A DNA stretch of 64,000 nucleotides from Streptomyces zingiberis (GTDB lineage Bacteria; Actinomycetota; Actinomycetes; Streptomycetales; Streptomycetaceae). This document shows positions 35,986-43,576 of this stretch, in pieces. Positions within the stretch are counted from its first letter, which is position 1, and each line of letters starts with the position of its first letter. The stretch spans positions 1-64,000 of the forward strand of contig NZ_JAATEN010000027.1 in assembly GCF_012034935.1 (NCBI RefSeq), given 5' to 3'. Made by a program: the position numbers and the translations under genes. The notes under the pieces are model-generated. The model ran no database searches, had not been told where the DNA came from, and saw nothing but the letters and a program-made list of their open reading frames with translations.

Positions 35986-36606
35986 TCACGCGCGCCCGGG
36001 GTGCCCCTGCTCCTCGTGGCGCCGGAGCCGGGCCGGGCGGAACAGGCCGGGGAGGTGCCAGTGCCGGCGCCGCACCGGAGGCGGCGCCCCCTCCCCGGCG
36101 CTCCCGGGGCGTCCGGCCAGGCGCCCCTGGCGCCTGTCCCGGGCGGTGCGCCCGGCCGCCGCGGTCCGCCCGCCGGCCGCCCCACCCCCGGGGCTCCCGG
36201 TTCCGCCGGCCGCACCGGCCGCCCGGGCGCCGCCGGACAGGGCGCCGTCCGGAGGCGGGCTCACCGCCCGCGTTCCGTCCGGAGCCGTCCCGGCCGGAGT
36301 GGTACCGGCACGGGGGACGCCGGGCACCGGCGGACCGGCCGGGCAGGGCGGGTTCGCGGCCGAGGTGACCGTGCCGGACCGCATGATGCGCAGCACCCGG
36401 CTCCCGCAGTTCCCGCAGTCGGGCCGGGTCAGCGGGGACGGAACCCGCGCCCCCTCCGCGACATAGGTGACGAACGGCCGTCCGTCACCGTCCACGTGGT
36501 GCTCGATGTCGAAGGACCGCTCCCAGCCGTGACCACAGCTCAGGCAGGCGAAGGCATAGGCTTCGCGCACGGTCCGCGCCGGTGTCCCCCCGGTGTTCTC
36601 ACTCAT
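35986..36606 (-). CDS. Zinc-ribbon protein
   Basis: A 206-aa soluble protein. The N-terminal 75 residues hold a zinc ribbon: CLSCGHGW, then a short strand region, then CGNCGSRVLRIM (two CxxC pairs). The remainder is a long Gly/Ala/Pro/Thr-rich disordered tail with a basic C-terminus (RRRHWHLPGLFRPARLRRH). Streptomyces genomes carry many short zinc-ribbon proteins of this kind with unknown roles. The ATG follows GAGAGGAAG. The tail is low complexity and may be expanded relative to relatives. A less GC-rich upstream segment is the likely promoter. Confidence 0.75.
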   Translation of the reverse strand: MSENTGGTPARTVREAYAFACLSCGHGWERSFDIEHHVDGDGRPFVTYVAEGARVPSPLTRPDCGNCGSRVLRIMRSGTVTSAANPPCPAGPPVPGVPRAGTTPAGTAPDGTRAVSPPPDGALSGGARAAGAAGGTGSPGGGAAGGRTAAAGRTARDRRQGRLAGRPGSAGEGAPPPVRRRHWHLPGLFRPARLRRHEEQGHPGRA

Positions 36607-36956
36607 GGCCGGCTTCCTCTCGTCCGCGGCCGGACCAGACCCGTTCTCCGCGCCCCGGGCCTGGCGTCGGGAGGAAATCTCCCGCCACCAGGGAACTCCT
36701 CCGGGCAGGGTGATCGCACCGGGTGCGGCCCCTATTTGGCGGGGATTTGGACTGCCCGTGTGAGAGGGGACGGGATAAGGCGGATGGGGCCCTCTCCCCT
36801 TTGCTCTTCCGATAAGCCTTTTACTCTCCCGAGGGGATCGAGGCGCCCCGCTCTTTGCCTGCCCGGCCGCATCACCGTGCCCGCGGCGGGGCAGCGCCCC
36901 GGGCCGGGCCTTCCCCTTCACGCCCTTTCGCACCCCCCTCGCCCGTTCCCAGCCGT
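36607..36956. other. AT-richer intergenic island, promoter region of zinc-ribbon gene
   Basis: 350 bp without a gene. From 36728 to 36830 the GC content drops markedly, with TTTGG, AAGG and CTTTT runs. This marks the promoter region of the reverse-strand zinc-ribbon gene. GAGAGGG at 36763 can pair with CCCTCTC near 36791. Confidence 0.55.
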
Positions 36957-37505
36957 TCACACCCGTTCGCCCCGGCTGACCGCGTTGGCGGCGGCGAGCG
37001 TGGCGCTCAGCCGCTCGGCCGGCGTCGCGGGACGGACGCGGCCGGGGTCCGCCTCCCACTCCCGGCCGCCCCCGACGGGACACAGCCGCAGCCGGACGCC
37101 GCCCTCCCCGCCGACGGCGCGGCGGAACTCGGCCGCCCGTCCGGCCTGTTCGTCCACCACGACCACGCCCGGTCTCAGCGTCGCCACAGGCCCCCGCGCG
37201 GGCACCGGGGGACACGGCGGGACGGTGCCACCCGTGGGAGTACCGGCGGGCGGCGGCGTCTCCGCGAGGCCCACGCCGGAGGCCGGCGCCGTCCGCCGGG
37301 AGCCGCCGCCCGCGTCTCCCTCACCGTCCGCCGCCCCGTCCGCCGTATCGCCTGCCGTACCACCCGCCCTACCGCCCGCCTGACCGCGCGGGCCGCCGGT
37401 GGGGGCCGTTCCGCCGCCCGGCCCCGCCCCTCCCCGCCCGTCTCCGGGCACACTTGCCGCTTCCGGCCCGGCTCCGCCCAGCTCCCCTCCGTCGCGGCCC
37501 GTCAC
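36957..37505 (-). CDS. Conserved small actinobacterial protein, C-terminal ligand-like domain
   Basis: A 182-aa protein. The first 100 residues are disordered Gly/Ala/Pro-rich. The last 75 form a compact domain (VATLRPGVVVVDEQAGRAAEFR ending REWEADPGRVRPATP) of a type I know only from uncharacterised Streptomyces proteins, apparently a small beta barrel. The GTG start overlaps the stop of the preceding gene by 4 nt, so the two are coupled and probably form one functional unit. No catalytic residues or membrane segments are visible. Confidence 0.65.
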   Translation of the reverse strand: MTGRDGGELGGAGPEAASVPGDGRGGAGPGGGTAPTGGPRGQAGGRAGGTAGDTADGAADGEGDAGGGSRRTAPASGVGLAETPPPAGTPTGGTVPPCPPVPARGPVATLRPGVVVVDEQAGRAAEFRRAVGGEGGVRLRLCPVGGGREWEADPGRVRPATPAERLSATLAAANAVSRGERV

Positions 37506-37789
37506 CTCCCACCGGCCTTCCGCAACGCGGCCGTCAGCGCACGGGCCGTCAGAAGGTTGCACCGCCCCAGCTCCACCAGCGGCCTGGGGCACCACGCGGA
37601 GGTGCAGGAGACGAGATCGGCGCCGAGGGAGGGCAGGGTGATCCCCACCGCCGCCAGGGCGTCGCGGAGATCGTCCGCCGCCTGCGTGGCGGCGCTGAGG
37701 GCGTCGACGGTCTCGGCGCCACGGGTGGCGGGCTCCGAGGTGCCGCCGGAGGGATCGCCGGGGACGACGCGGGAGGTCGGTGACTCCAT
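37502..37789 (-). CDS. Small conserved hypothetical protein, partner of next gene
   Basis: A 95-aa soluble protein. After a polar 25-residue start, one long helix (VDALSAATQAADDLRDALAAVG) is followed by a region with two cysteines (LVSCTSAWCPRPLVELGRCN) and a basic C-terminal helix. No family was recognised. GAAAGG precedes the ATG. Its stop overlaps the GTG of the 182-aa partner, a tight arrangement that suggests interaction. Confidence 0.65.
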   Translation of the reverse strand: MESPTSRVVPGDPSGGTSEPATRGAETVDALSAATQAADDLRDALAAVGITLPSLGADLVSCTSAWCPRPLVELGRCNLLTARALTAALRKAGGR

Positions 37790-38401
37790 GACGAACGGGC
37801 CTTTCGTGTACCGGGGTGACGTCTGAACACGCCGGTACGACCCGCGTCCGGGGAACGGTGAGGGCCGGCGGACCCGCCTGGGAGGGACGCCCCGCGGGCC
37901 GGCCCCGCTCCCGTGGGCGAACCGGCTGCGCACTCAGCGTCACAGCCCGCGAACACCGCGGACCAGAGGGCCGCCCCCAGCAGCGTGGCTGTACCCGCGC
38001 CCCGCCGGCCGGCCACGGAGACGGCCGGGGAGCGCCGTCGCCGGTCCTCCCGCCCGCGCCCGGGTTCCCGTCACCGTCCGCGCCCCGTTCACCCAGCCGG
38101 GGGATGGCAGGGCAGCGCGGAGGCCCCCGCGCCTCCACCCGGGACACGACAACGGGCCTGGTCCGGCGCGCGGAACGCCGGACCAGGCCCGCGAGCGGCG
38201 GGACCCCTCACCCTCCAGTGGATGTCTCACCGCCGTCCGCACCCCGCCCGTCACACCGGACGACGACCGCGTCACGGCGGCGGGCGGGAGCAGCGGGCCG
38301 CACACCCGCACCCCTCCCTACGGCCGGGGAGCCTTCGGCGACTCAACAGCCCGGGAACTCACGGCCGGGCGGCTCCCACCGCCGAGGCGGCTCCAAGACA
38401 G
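37790..38401. other. Intergenic region with one strong hairpin
   Basis: About 610 bp with no supported gene. The only structured element is the perfect hairpin at 38153-38191. The left end is the leader of the small-gene pair. Confidence 0.5.
38153..38191. terminator. Strong hairpin terminator
   Basis: Perfect 16-bp stem CGGGCCTGGTCCGGCG with its complement and a 7-nt loop, followed by GCGAGCGG. It lies about 210 bp downstream of the reverse-strand M15-like gene, whose transcript it may end. Confidence 0.8.
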
Positions 38402-38950
38402 TCAGCAGCCACCGCAGTTGTAGTAGAGGACGTCCCAGTGGTTGCCCTCCTTGGCGTAGATGTTGCCGGCGCCGGACCGGTACTGGGCGGCCCCGTCGCT
38501 GCGCGTGCCGATGTACGTGAAGTTGCCGGTCACGTAGTTGTTGACGCAGGTGCTGAGGGAGTAGTCCAGCTTGTAGCCGTTCCAGTGGCTGTAGGTGCCC
38601 GACGCGTGGCCGGTCTCCGTGCCACCGGTGATCGTGAGCGCGCAGCCACTCGCCGACTTCAGCGTCTCGGCCCCCTGGATCGTGGCCAGGTTGACCTGCT
38701 CGAACGAGGTGCAGTTGGACTGGTTGCGGTTGCTGCACCCGCCGCTGGAGGTCCAGGAGACCCCGGCGTTGCGGAGCCGGGTCGTGGCCTGGGAGTGGGT
38801 CAGCTTGGTGACGGCGGCGGCCTGCTCGGCGGCCGGGGCGGCGGCGGGCGCGGCGCTGACCGGCGCGGCGGTGGCGGCCGCCTGCGTGCCGAGCACAGTG
38901 GCCAGGGCCAGGGTGGACGCGGCCGTCGCGAGCAGAGCGGTTCTCTTCAC
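38402..38950 (-). CDS. Secreted M15-like zinc peptidase homologue
   Basis: A 182-aa secreted protein. Signal peptide is residues 1-32 (VKRTALLATAASTLALATVLG..AAA), followed by an Ala/Pro linker. The mature domain has four to six cysteines (GGCSNRNQSNCTS, GCALTI, LSTCVNN, YNCGGC). It carries the M15-like metal pattern SHWNGYKLDYS (His, then Asp six residues on) and a late His in EGNHWDVLYY. This matches D-Ala-D-Ala carboxypeptidase/L-Ala-D-Glu endopeptidase folds, so cell-wall hydrolysis is likely, though the first metal His is less obvious. GGAGGAG precedes the GTG start. Confidence 0.75.
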   Translation of the reverse strand: MKRTALLATAASTLALATVLGTQAAATAAPVSAAPAAAPAAEQAAAVTKLTHSQATTRLRNAGVSWTSSGGCSNRNQSNCTSFEQVNLATIQGAETLKSASGCALTITGGTETGHASGTYSHWNGYKLDYSLSTCVNNYVTGNFTYIGTRSDGAAQYRSGAGNIYAKEGNHWDVLYYNCGGC

Positions 38951-39195
38951 TAGCGCTCCTCCAAGTGGGGATCCCATCGCACCGACTCCGGATATCGGAA
39001 CCGGTTCACCGCATGGTGCCGCACCATGACCGTGTACGGACAGAGTTGGGCACCGGCGGCTCCAGGAGTTCACCCGCTCTCCCACTCAACAGGCCACCTG
39101 TTGCGCCTCAGACGAAAGGTGGAGCACGTTCCGCACCCGCACCGATACGCTGGGCGATCAACGCAAGCGAGACCGGCCGTCACGGGCCCCGCACG

Positions 39196-39584
39196 CAAGG
39201 GGGACGCGTCACCATGACCCAGCAGCCCAGGGACCTCGACCCCTACACCTCACCCAAGACCTTCTACGGCGCCGAACTCCGCCGCCTCCGCGAAGCCGCC
39301 GGCCTCTCCCAGAGCCAGCTCGGCGAACGCGTCTTCTGCTCCGGCACCTACATCGGCCAATTCGAAGCCGCCGTCCGCCGCCCCCAGCCCGACGTCTCCA
39401 AATCCCTCGACGAAGCCCTCGACACCGGCCGGCACCTCCAACGCCTCTGCAAACTCGCCCGCCGCTCCAAACACCCCGACTACTTCGCCGACGCCGCCGA
39501 ACTCGAAAAACTCGCCACCACCATCAGCGAATACGCCCCCATGCTCATCCCCGGCCTCCTCCAGACCGAGGCCTATGCACGGGC
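39196..39584 (+). repeat. 389-bp direct repeat, copy A
   Basis: Matches 41069-41457 over 389 bp with only two substitutions. It covers the ribosome-binding site, start and first 123 codons of the XRE gene. Sequence diverges abruptly after GCACGGGC. Confidence 0.95.
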
Positions 39585-40047
39585 ACTCACCCGAGCGGCC
39601 CAGACGTTCGCGCCCGATGAGGAAGTGGAAGACAGGGTCGCCATCCGGATGGAGCGCAAGCGTCTCCTGGAGGCGCCGACAGCTCCCGAGGTGTGGGCAG
39701 TGATTCACGAGGCCGCGCTGCGTATCCCTGTCGGCGGCCAGGCCGTGATGCGCGAACAGCTCAGGGTTCTGCACCACGTGGGCCGCGACCACCATCGCGT
39801 GGTTCTGCAAGTGCTGCCTTCGGAGGCCGGAGCGGCAGCCTTTCTCAACAGCACGGCGATTCAGATGACCTTCGCGGATGCCCCGCCGGTGACGTACACC
39901 GAGAGTGCCTATACCGGACAACTCATCGAGGAACCGGCGCTGGTCGCCCAGTACCAGAAGGCATACGATCTCATCAGGGCGGCCGCGCTATCGCCAGAAG
40001 CTTCCCTGGCCCTGATCGCATCGGCGGTGGAGGATCAGACACCATGA
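39214..40047 (+). CDS. XRE-family regulator with DUF5753 (WhiJ-like), copy A
   Basis: A 277-aa DNA-binding protein. The XRE helix-turn-helix occupies residues 14-70 (LRRLREAAGLSQSQLGERV, then SGTYIGQFE). A DUF5753 ligand or partner domain (about 95-270) follows, with MLIPGLLQTEAYARA and the late Y-x-G-x-L-I-E segment. Proteins of this type act with DUF397 partners in Streptomyces development and antibiotic control (the WhiJ system). The stop overlaps the DUF397 gene (ATGA). The first 389 bp of the gene region are almost identical to copy B, while the sensory part differs, so the two copies probably bind similar DNA but different partners. Confidence 0.93.
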   Translation: MTQQPRDLDPYTSPKTFYGAELRRLREAAGLSQSQLGERVFCSGTYIGQFEAAVRRPQPDVSKSLDEALDTGRHLQRLCKLARRSKHPDYFADAAELEKLATTISEYAPMLIPGLLQTEAYARALTRAAQTFAPDEEVEDRVAIRMERKRLLEAPTAPEVWAVIHEAALRIPVGGQAVMREQLRVLHHVGRDHHRVVLQVLPSEAGAAAFLNSTAIQMTFADAPPVTYTESAYTGQLIEEPALVAQYQKAYDLIRAAALSPEASLALIASAVEDQTP

Positions 40048-40259
40048 GCACCGACTCAGCCCGGGACACGGTCACATGGCGCAAATCGTCGTACAGCAAC
40101 GGGGATGGCGGGGCCTGCCTCGAAATAGCCGACGGCCTCCCCGGCCTCGTCCCCGTCCGGGACAGCAAGGCCCCCACCGGCCCTGCCCTCGCCTTCCCCA
40201 CCTCCAGCTGGGCCGCCTTCGTCACGGCACTGCGGTCAGGCGACCTCCCCCTCCGCTGA
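40044..40259 (+). CDS. DUF397 protein, partner of XRE copy A
   Basis: A 71-aa DUF397 protein. Features are the N-terminal TWRKSSYSNGDGGACLEIA, the PVRDSKAPTGPALAF middle and WAAFVTALRSGDL end. The ATG overlaps the stop of the XRE gene by 4 nt. Such proteins modulate the adjacent XRE regulator. The last 122 bp are identical except for one base to copy B (42010-42131). Confidence 0.92.
   Translation: MSTDSARDTVTWRKSSYSNGDGGACLEIADGLPGLVPVRDSKAPTGPALAFPTSSWAAFVTALRSGDLPLR
40138..40259 (+). repeat. 122-bp direct repeat, copy A (DUF397 3' end)
   Basis: Matches 42010-42131 with a single substitution. Similarity stops exactly at the stop codons. Confidence 0.93.
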
Positions 40260-40274
40260 ATCCGGCCAGGCCGG

Positions 40275-40739
40275 TCACGGAGCAGATCGTCTCCGCCACC
40301 ACGCCTCGATCGTCTTCTTGTACGGGGCAGGCATGGTCAGATCCTTCACCTCGGACGCGGTGAAGAGCCCGAGAGCCTTGTGCTCATGCGAAACCCTGGG
40401 CTCCCTCGCCCCCCTGTACTCCGCTCCGTAACTGACGATGAAGACGTGCCGGTGCGGGAAGATCCGGTACACCCAGGTGTCGATGACGTCGAGGCCGTCG
40501 AGCAGATCCGCTTCGAGTCCCAGTTCCTCCTCGACCTCCCGCACGACCGTGGACTCCGGCGACTCGCCCAACTCCAGTTTTCCGCCGGGCAGTTCCCACT
40601 CCTCCCGCTCATTCCTCAGCAGGGGCACCCTGCCCTTGAGGTCGATCACCATCTTGACCGACACGGGAAGCTGGTACTCGAAGCGCCCCGGTCCGCGCTC
40701 GACCAGGTACGGCTGCTGCGCGCTGCTCATCGTCCTCAT
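40275..40739 (-). CDS. Nudix hydrolase
   Basis: A 154-aa Nudix pyrophosphohydrolase. The 23-residue Nudix box is complete, running from GGKLELGESPE to REVEEELGLEA, with the metal-binding REVEEE core. A compact beta-sandwich surrounds it, and the C-terminus is basic (YKKTIEAWWRRR). Substrate is not predictable from the box. Candidates are oxidised nucleotides or ADP-ribose-type molecules. Start is the ATG at 40739, overlapping the stop of a small upstream frame (ATGA). An alternative ATG is 9 nt downstream. It sits on the opposite strand between the two XRE/DUF397 cassettes. Confidence 0.9.
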   Translation of the reverse strand: MRTMSSAQQPYLVERGPGRFEYQLPVSVKMVIDLKGRVPLLRNEREEWELPGGKLELGESPESTVVREVEEELGLEADLLDGLDVIDTWVYRIFPHRHVFIVSYGAEYRGAREPRVSHEHKALGLFTASEVKDLTMPAPYKKTIEAWWRRRSAP

Positions 40740-40912
40740 CTCTCCTCACCATGGGCACCGTGGAGTTCCACCAGCACAGCCGTGGCATCGTCCGACTGCT
40801 TGAAATGCCGGGCGCCACCCCGGCCGGAACCGGCGGCATGCTCCGCCTCACGGGCGCGGATCTTCCGGACTCCGGACATCGCCGTTATGGGCCCCTTCAG
40901 GCGCGGTCCCAC
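40736..40912 (-). CDS. Small ORF coupled to Nudix gene, possibly a gene remnant
   Basis: A 58-codon frame (GTG at 40912; alternative ATG at 40879 giving 47 codons) ending in ATGA overlap with the Nudix start. Its C-terminal part (ARHFKQSDDATAVLVELHG) looks like a real protein end. The frame is open back to a stop near 40963, with no good start or ribosome-binding site. It may be the 3' remnant of a longer gene. No family was recognised. Confidence 0.35.
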   Translation of the reverse strand: MGPRLKGPITAMSGVRKIRAREAEHAAGSGRGGARHFKQSDDATAVLVELHGAHGEER

Positions 40913-41068
40913 CCAACTCGTTCGCCTTCCCCTCCGGCGGCCAGGTCGACGTGCACTCCGTCATGGCAGCCCGGGCCCCATGACCTACACGAACTCACTT
41001 CACGCGCACACGACACTACAATGAGCAACCCGCCCAGGCGTTCACCGGCCTGAACGCGACTTCATTCA

Positions 41069-41457
41069 CAAGGGGGACGCGTCACCATGACCCAGCAGCC
41101 CAAGGACCTCGACCCCTACACCTCACCCAAGACCTTCTACGGCGCCGAACTCCGCCGCCTCCGCGAAGCCGCCGGCCTCTCCCAGAGCCAGCTCGGCGAA
41201 CGCGTCTTCTGCTCCGGCACCTACATCGGCCAATTCGAAGCCGCCGTCCGCCGCCCCCAGCCCGACGTCTCCAAATCCCTCGACGAAGCCCTCGACACCG
41301 GCCGGCACCTCCAACGCCTCTGCAAACTCGCCCGACGCTCCAAACACCCCGACTACTTCGCCGACGCCGCCGAACTCGAAAAACTCGCCACCACCATCAG
41401 CGAATACGCCCCCATGCTCATCCCCGGCCTCCTCCAGACCGAGGCCTATGCACGGGC
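41069..41457 (+). repeat. 389-bp direct repeat, copy B
   Basis: Counterpart of 39196-39584, starting at the same base relative to the ribosome-binding site and ending at the same codon. Confidence 0.95.
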
Positions 41458-41941
41458 CGTCACAAGGGCCACGTTGCCTCTGGCCCCGGACACGGAGGTG
41501 GAGGAGCACGTCCGGGCCCGCCTGGACCGGCAGCTTCTCCTCGCGGAATCCGCCACGCCTCGGCTGTGGGCGGTACTCCACGAGACAGTGCTCCGTGTCC
41601 CCATGGGCGGGGCGTCGACCATGCGGGAGCAGCTTCTCCATCTGGCGACCCTCGTCCGGAACCGCAGGATCATCCTGCAAGTACTGACCTTCGACGCCGC
41701 ATCCCATGCCCTGTTCAACGGCATGGCGTCCCTGCTGAGCTTTCACGACGCACCGCCGATCATCTACACGGAGGGCGCGGGCACCGGCCAACTCATCGAG
41801 GATCCGGCTCTGGTCGAGCAGGGACAGAGGTCATACGATCTGGTCAGGGCCGCCGCTCTGTCACCGGTTGCCTCTCTGACCCTGCTGGAATCAGTGGCCG
41901 AGGACTACGGAAGCGATGAGCTCTGCACACGACGTGAGTGA
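41087..41941 (+). CDS. XRE-family regulator with DUF5753 (WhiJ-like), copy B
   Basis: A 284-aa paralogue of copy A. The helix-turn-helix and linker (residues 1-123) differ from copy A by one amino acid (Lys for Arg at position 6). The DUF5753 domain is only moderately similar (for example VLRVPMGG against ALRIPVGG), while GTGQLIEDPALV is conserved. The gene runs 26 nt past the start of its DUF397 partner. TACAAT at 41017-41022 is a possible -10, without a good -35. Near-identical DNA-binding halves imply that the two regulators compete for or share operators. Confidence 0.92.
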   Translation: MTQQPKDLDPYTSPKTFYGAELRRLREAAGLSQSQLGERVFCSGTYIGQFEAAVRRPQPDVSKSLDEALDTGRHLQRLCKLARRSKHPDYFADAAELEKLATTISEYAPMLIPGLLQTEAYARAVTRATLPLAPDTEVEEHVRARLDRQLLLAESATPRLWAVLHETVLRVPMGGASTMREQLLHLATLVRNRRIILQVLTFDAASHALFNGMASLLSFHDAPPIIYTEGAGTGQLIEDPALVEQGQRSYDLVRAAALSPVASLTLLESVAEDYGSDELCTRRE

Positions 41942-42131
41942 CGCCACTTGGCACAAGTCCTCGTACAGCGACGGCCAAGGGGGCAGCTGCGTCGAAGTGG
42001 CCCCCAACTTCCCCGGCCTCGTCCCCGTCCGGGACAGCAAGGCCCCCACCGGCCCCGCCCTCGCCTTCCCCACCTCCAGCTGGGCCGCCTTCGTCACGGC
42101 ACTGCGGTCAGGCGACCTCCCCCTCCGCTGA
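41916..42131 (+). CDS. DUF397 protein, partner of XRE copy B
   Basis: A 71-aa DUF397 protein, overlapping the XRE gene by 26 nt. Its N-terminal half (ATWHKSSYSDGQGGSCVEVA) differs from copy A while the C-terminal 40 residues are identical. The divergent part is presumably what fits the divergent DUF5753 domain. Confidence 0.9.
   Translation: MSSAHDVSDATWHKSSYSDGQGGSCVEVAPNFPGLVPVRDSKAPTGPALAFPTSSWAAFVTALRSGDLPLR
42010..42131 (+). repeat. 122-bp direct repeat, copy B (DUF397 3' end)
   Basis: Counterpart of 40138-40259, with one substitution. Confidence 0.93.
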
Positions 42132-42434
42132 GACGGGCCGGGTCGGCCCGAGCTGCCTTCTGACGTCTGGATCTCCTTCGGGACCCCTGCGGGGACGCAG
42201 GACTGAGCAGCGGAGCGGGGAAGGCGGGTGGGGCTCGGGGAGCGCCGGGGCCTGCTGACAGGATGGGCCCGTCCGCGGTCTCGTCCAGCGGCCGGTGGAC
42301 CGGCGCCGGTCCCGGTCCGGCGCACGCCGCCCGCCGTCCCCCGCCGCCTGCCCCCTTTCACCTCCCCCCTTTCCTCTGCTCCGTCATCGCCGCTGCCCCG
42401 TCATCGCCGGCGTCCCCCGAAAGCAGGTCAGCCC
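42132..42434. other. Intergenic region
   Basis: About 300 bp without a gene, preceding the short-chain dehydrogenase. No clear promoter or hairpin was recognised. An AGCAGG lies just before the next start. Confidence 0.45.
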
Positions 42435-43280
42435 ATGCCCCTGTCCCCGCCGGATCTCGGCCCCGTCCTCATCACCGGGGCCTCCAAAGGGATCGGGGCC
42501 GCCTCCGCGTCGCGGCTCGTCCGGGCCGGTCACACCGTGTATGCCACGGCGCGCGACATCGGCGCGCTGGCGGAGCTGGAGAAGCTGGGCGCCCGGCCGC
42601 TGCCGCTGGACGTGACCGACGAGGAATCGATGCGTACCGCCGTCGGGACCGTCGTGGAGCTCCACGGACGGGTCGGCGCGCTGGTGAACAACGCGGGTTA
42701 CGGCGCCTACGGCGCGTTCGAGGAGATACCGATGAGCGCCGTGCGCGCCCAGTTCGAAACGAACGTCTTCGGGCTGATGCGGCTGGTGCAGCTCGTCCTG
42801 CCGTCGATGCGCGCGGCGGGCCGGGGCCGGATCGTCAACGTGTCGTCCGTCGCCGGGCGGCTCACGCTGCCGTTCAGCGGCGCCTACCACGGGTCGAAGT
42901 ACGCCGTCGAGGCGCTGTCGGACACCCTCCGGGCCGAGGTCGCGCCCTTCGGCATCGAGGTCTCCGTCATCGAGCCGGGCCCGGTCGCCACCCCCTTCCT
43001 GGACACGGCCATGGCGAACCTGACCGACGCGGTCCCGCCGGGCTCGGTCTACCACCGGTCGGCGGCGGCCTTCGGCGCCTCCACGGTGCGCTCCTACCGG
43101 AACCGCCGGGTGACGGCCGGCCCGGACGCGGTGGCCGCCACGATCGAACGCGCGCTGACCGCCCGCCGGCCGCGCACCCGCTACGCCGGGAACGCCGCCG
43201 CCCGCGCCCTGATCACCACCCGGGCCCTGCTCCCCGGCCGCGCCTGGGACGGTGTGGTCCGCCGCGGGATGGGCATCTGA
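42435..43280 (+). CDS. Short-chain dehydrogenase/reductase (classical SDR)
   Basis: A 281-aa NAD(P)-dependent SDR. Cofactor motif TGASKGIG lies near the N-terminus, followed by NNAGYG, the catalytic Ser in VNVSSVAG, and YHGSKYA with the YxxxK pair. The C-terminal extension (YAGNAAARALITTRALLPGR) is typical of the SDR group that includes steroid and retinol-type dehydrogenases and many uncharacterised Streptomyces enzymes. The longer upstream frame is low complexity. The ATG at 42435 is the natural start. Substrate unknown. It is convergent with the fucosidase gene and not obviously part of the fucose operons. Confidence 0.87.
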   Translation: MPLSPPDLGPVLITGASKGIGAASASRLVRAGHTVYATARDIGALAELEKLGARPLPLDVTDEESMRTAVGTVVELHGRVGALVNNAGYGAYGAFEEIPMSAVRAQFETNVFGLMRLVQLVLPSMRAAGRGRIVNVSSVAGRLTLPFSGAYHGSKYAVEALSDTLRAEVAPFGIEVSVIEPGPVATPFLDTAMANLTDAVPPGSVYHRSAAAFGASTVRSYRNRRVTAGPDAVAATIERALTARRPRTRYAGNAAARALITTRALLPGRAWDGVVRRGMGI

Positions 43281-43433
43281 GCGCGGGCGGGCGCGTGGCC
43301 CTGCGGAGCGGCCCGGCGTCCGCGCGGTAGCGGTACGAGCACCGGGCCGTCCGGCGAGCCGGGAGCCCGTCCGTGACTCCCGGGGCCCGGAAGCCCGGAG
43401 GCCCGGGGTGTGCGGCTCCGCCGCCCCCGCCCC

Positions 43434-43475
43434 GAGCACCGAGCACCGAGCACCGAGCACCGAGCACCGAGCACC
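43434..43475. repeat. 7-bp tandem repeat (GAGCACC)6
   Basis: Six perfect tandem GAGCACC units between the convergent SDR and fucosidase genes, about 100 bp past the fucosidase stop. The unit is not a multiple of three and no frame uses it. Confidence 0.9.
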
Positions 43476-43576
43476 AGGTAATCCTCCGCTGCCCGGATGC
43501 CGGGAAGGCCCTCCCGGCGCGGCGCGAGCGGACGCGCCGTGCCGCGCCAGGAGGGATGGGACAGACGTGCGGGGCG

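Noticed and set aside
42435..43280. SDR considered as part of the fucose regulon
   Set aside because: It is transcribed convergently to the fucosidase, lacks the CATCCCATGTC motif, and its C-terminal extension fits another SDR group.
1..43475. Tandem repeats at 1-40, 30256-30324 and 43434-43475 considered as CRISPR
   Set aside because: Units are 7-9 bp in direct tandem without spacers, and no cas genes are present.
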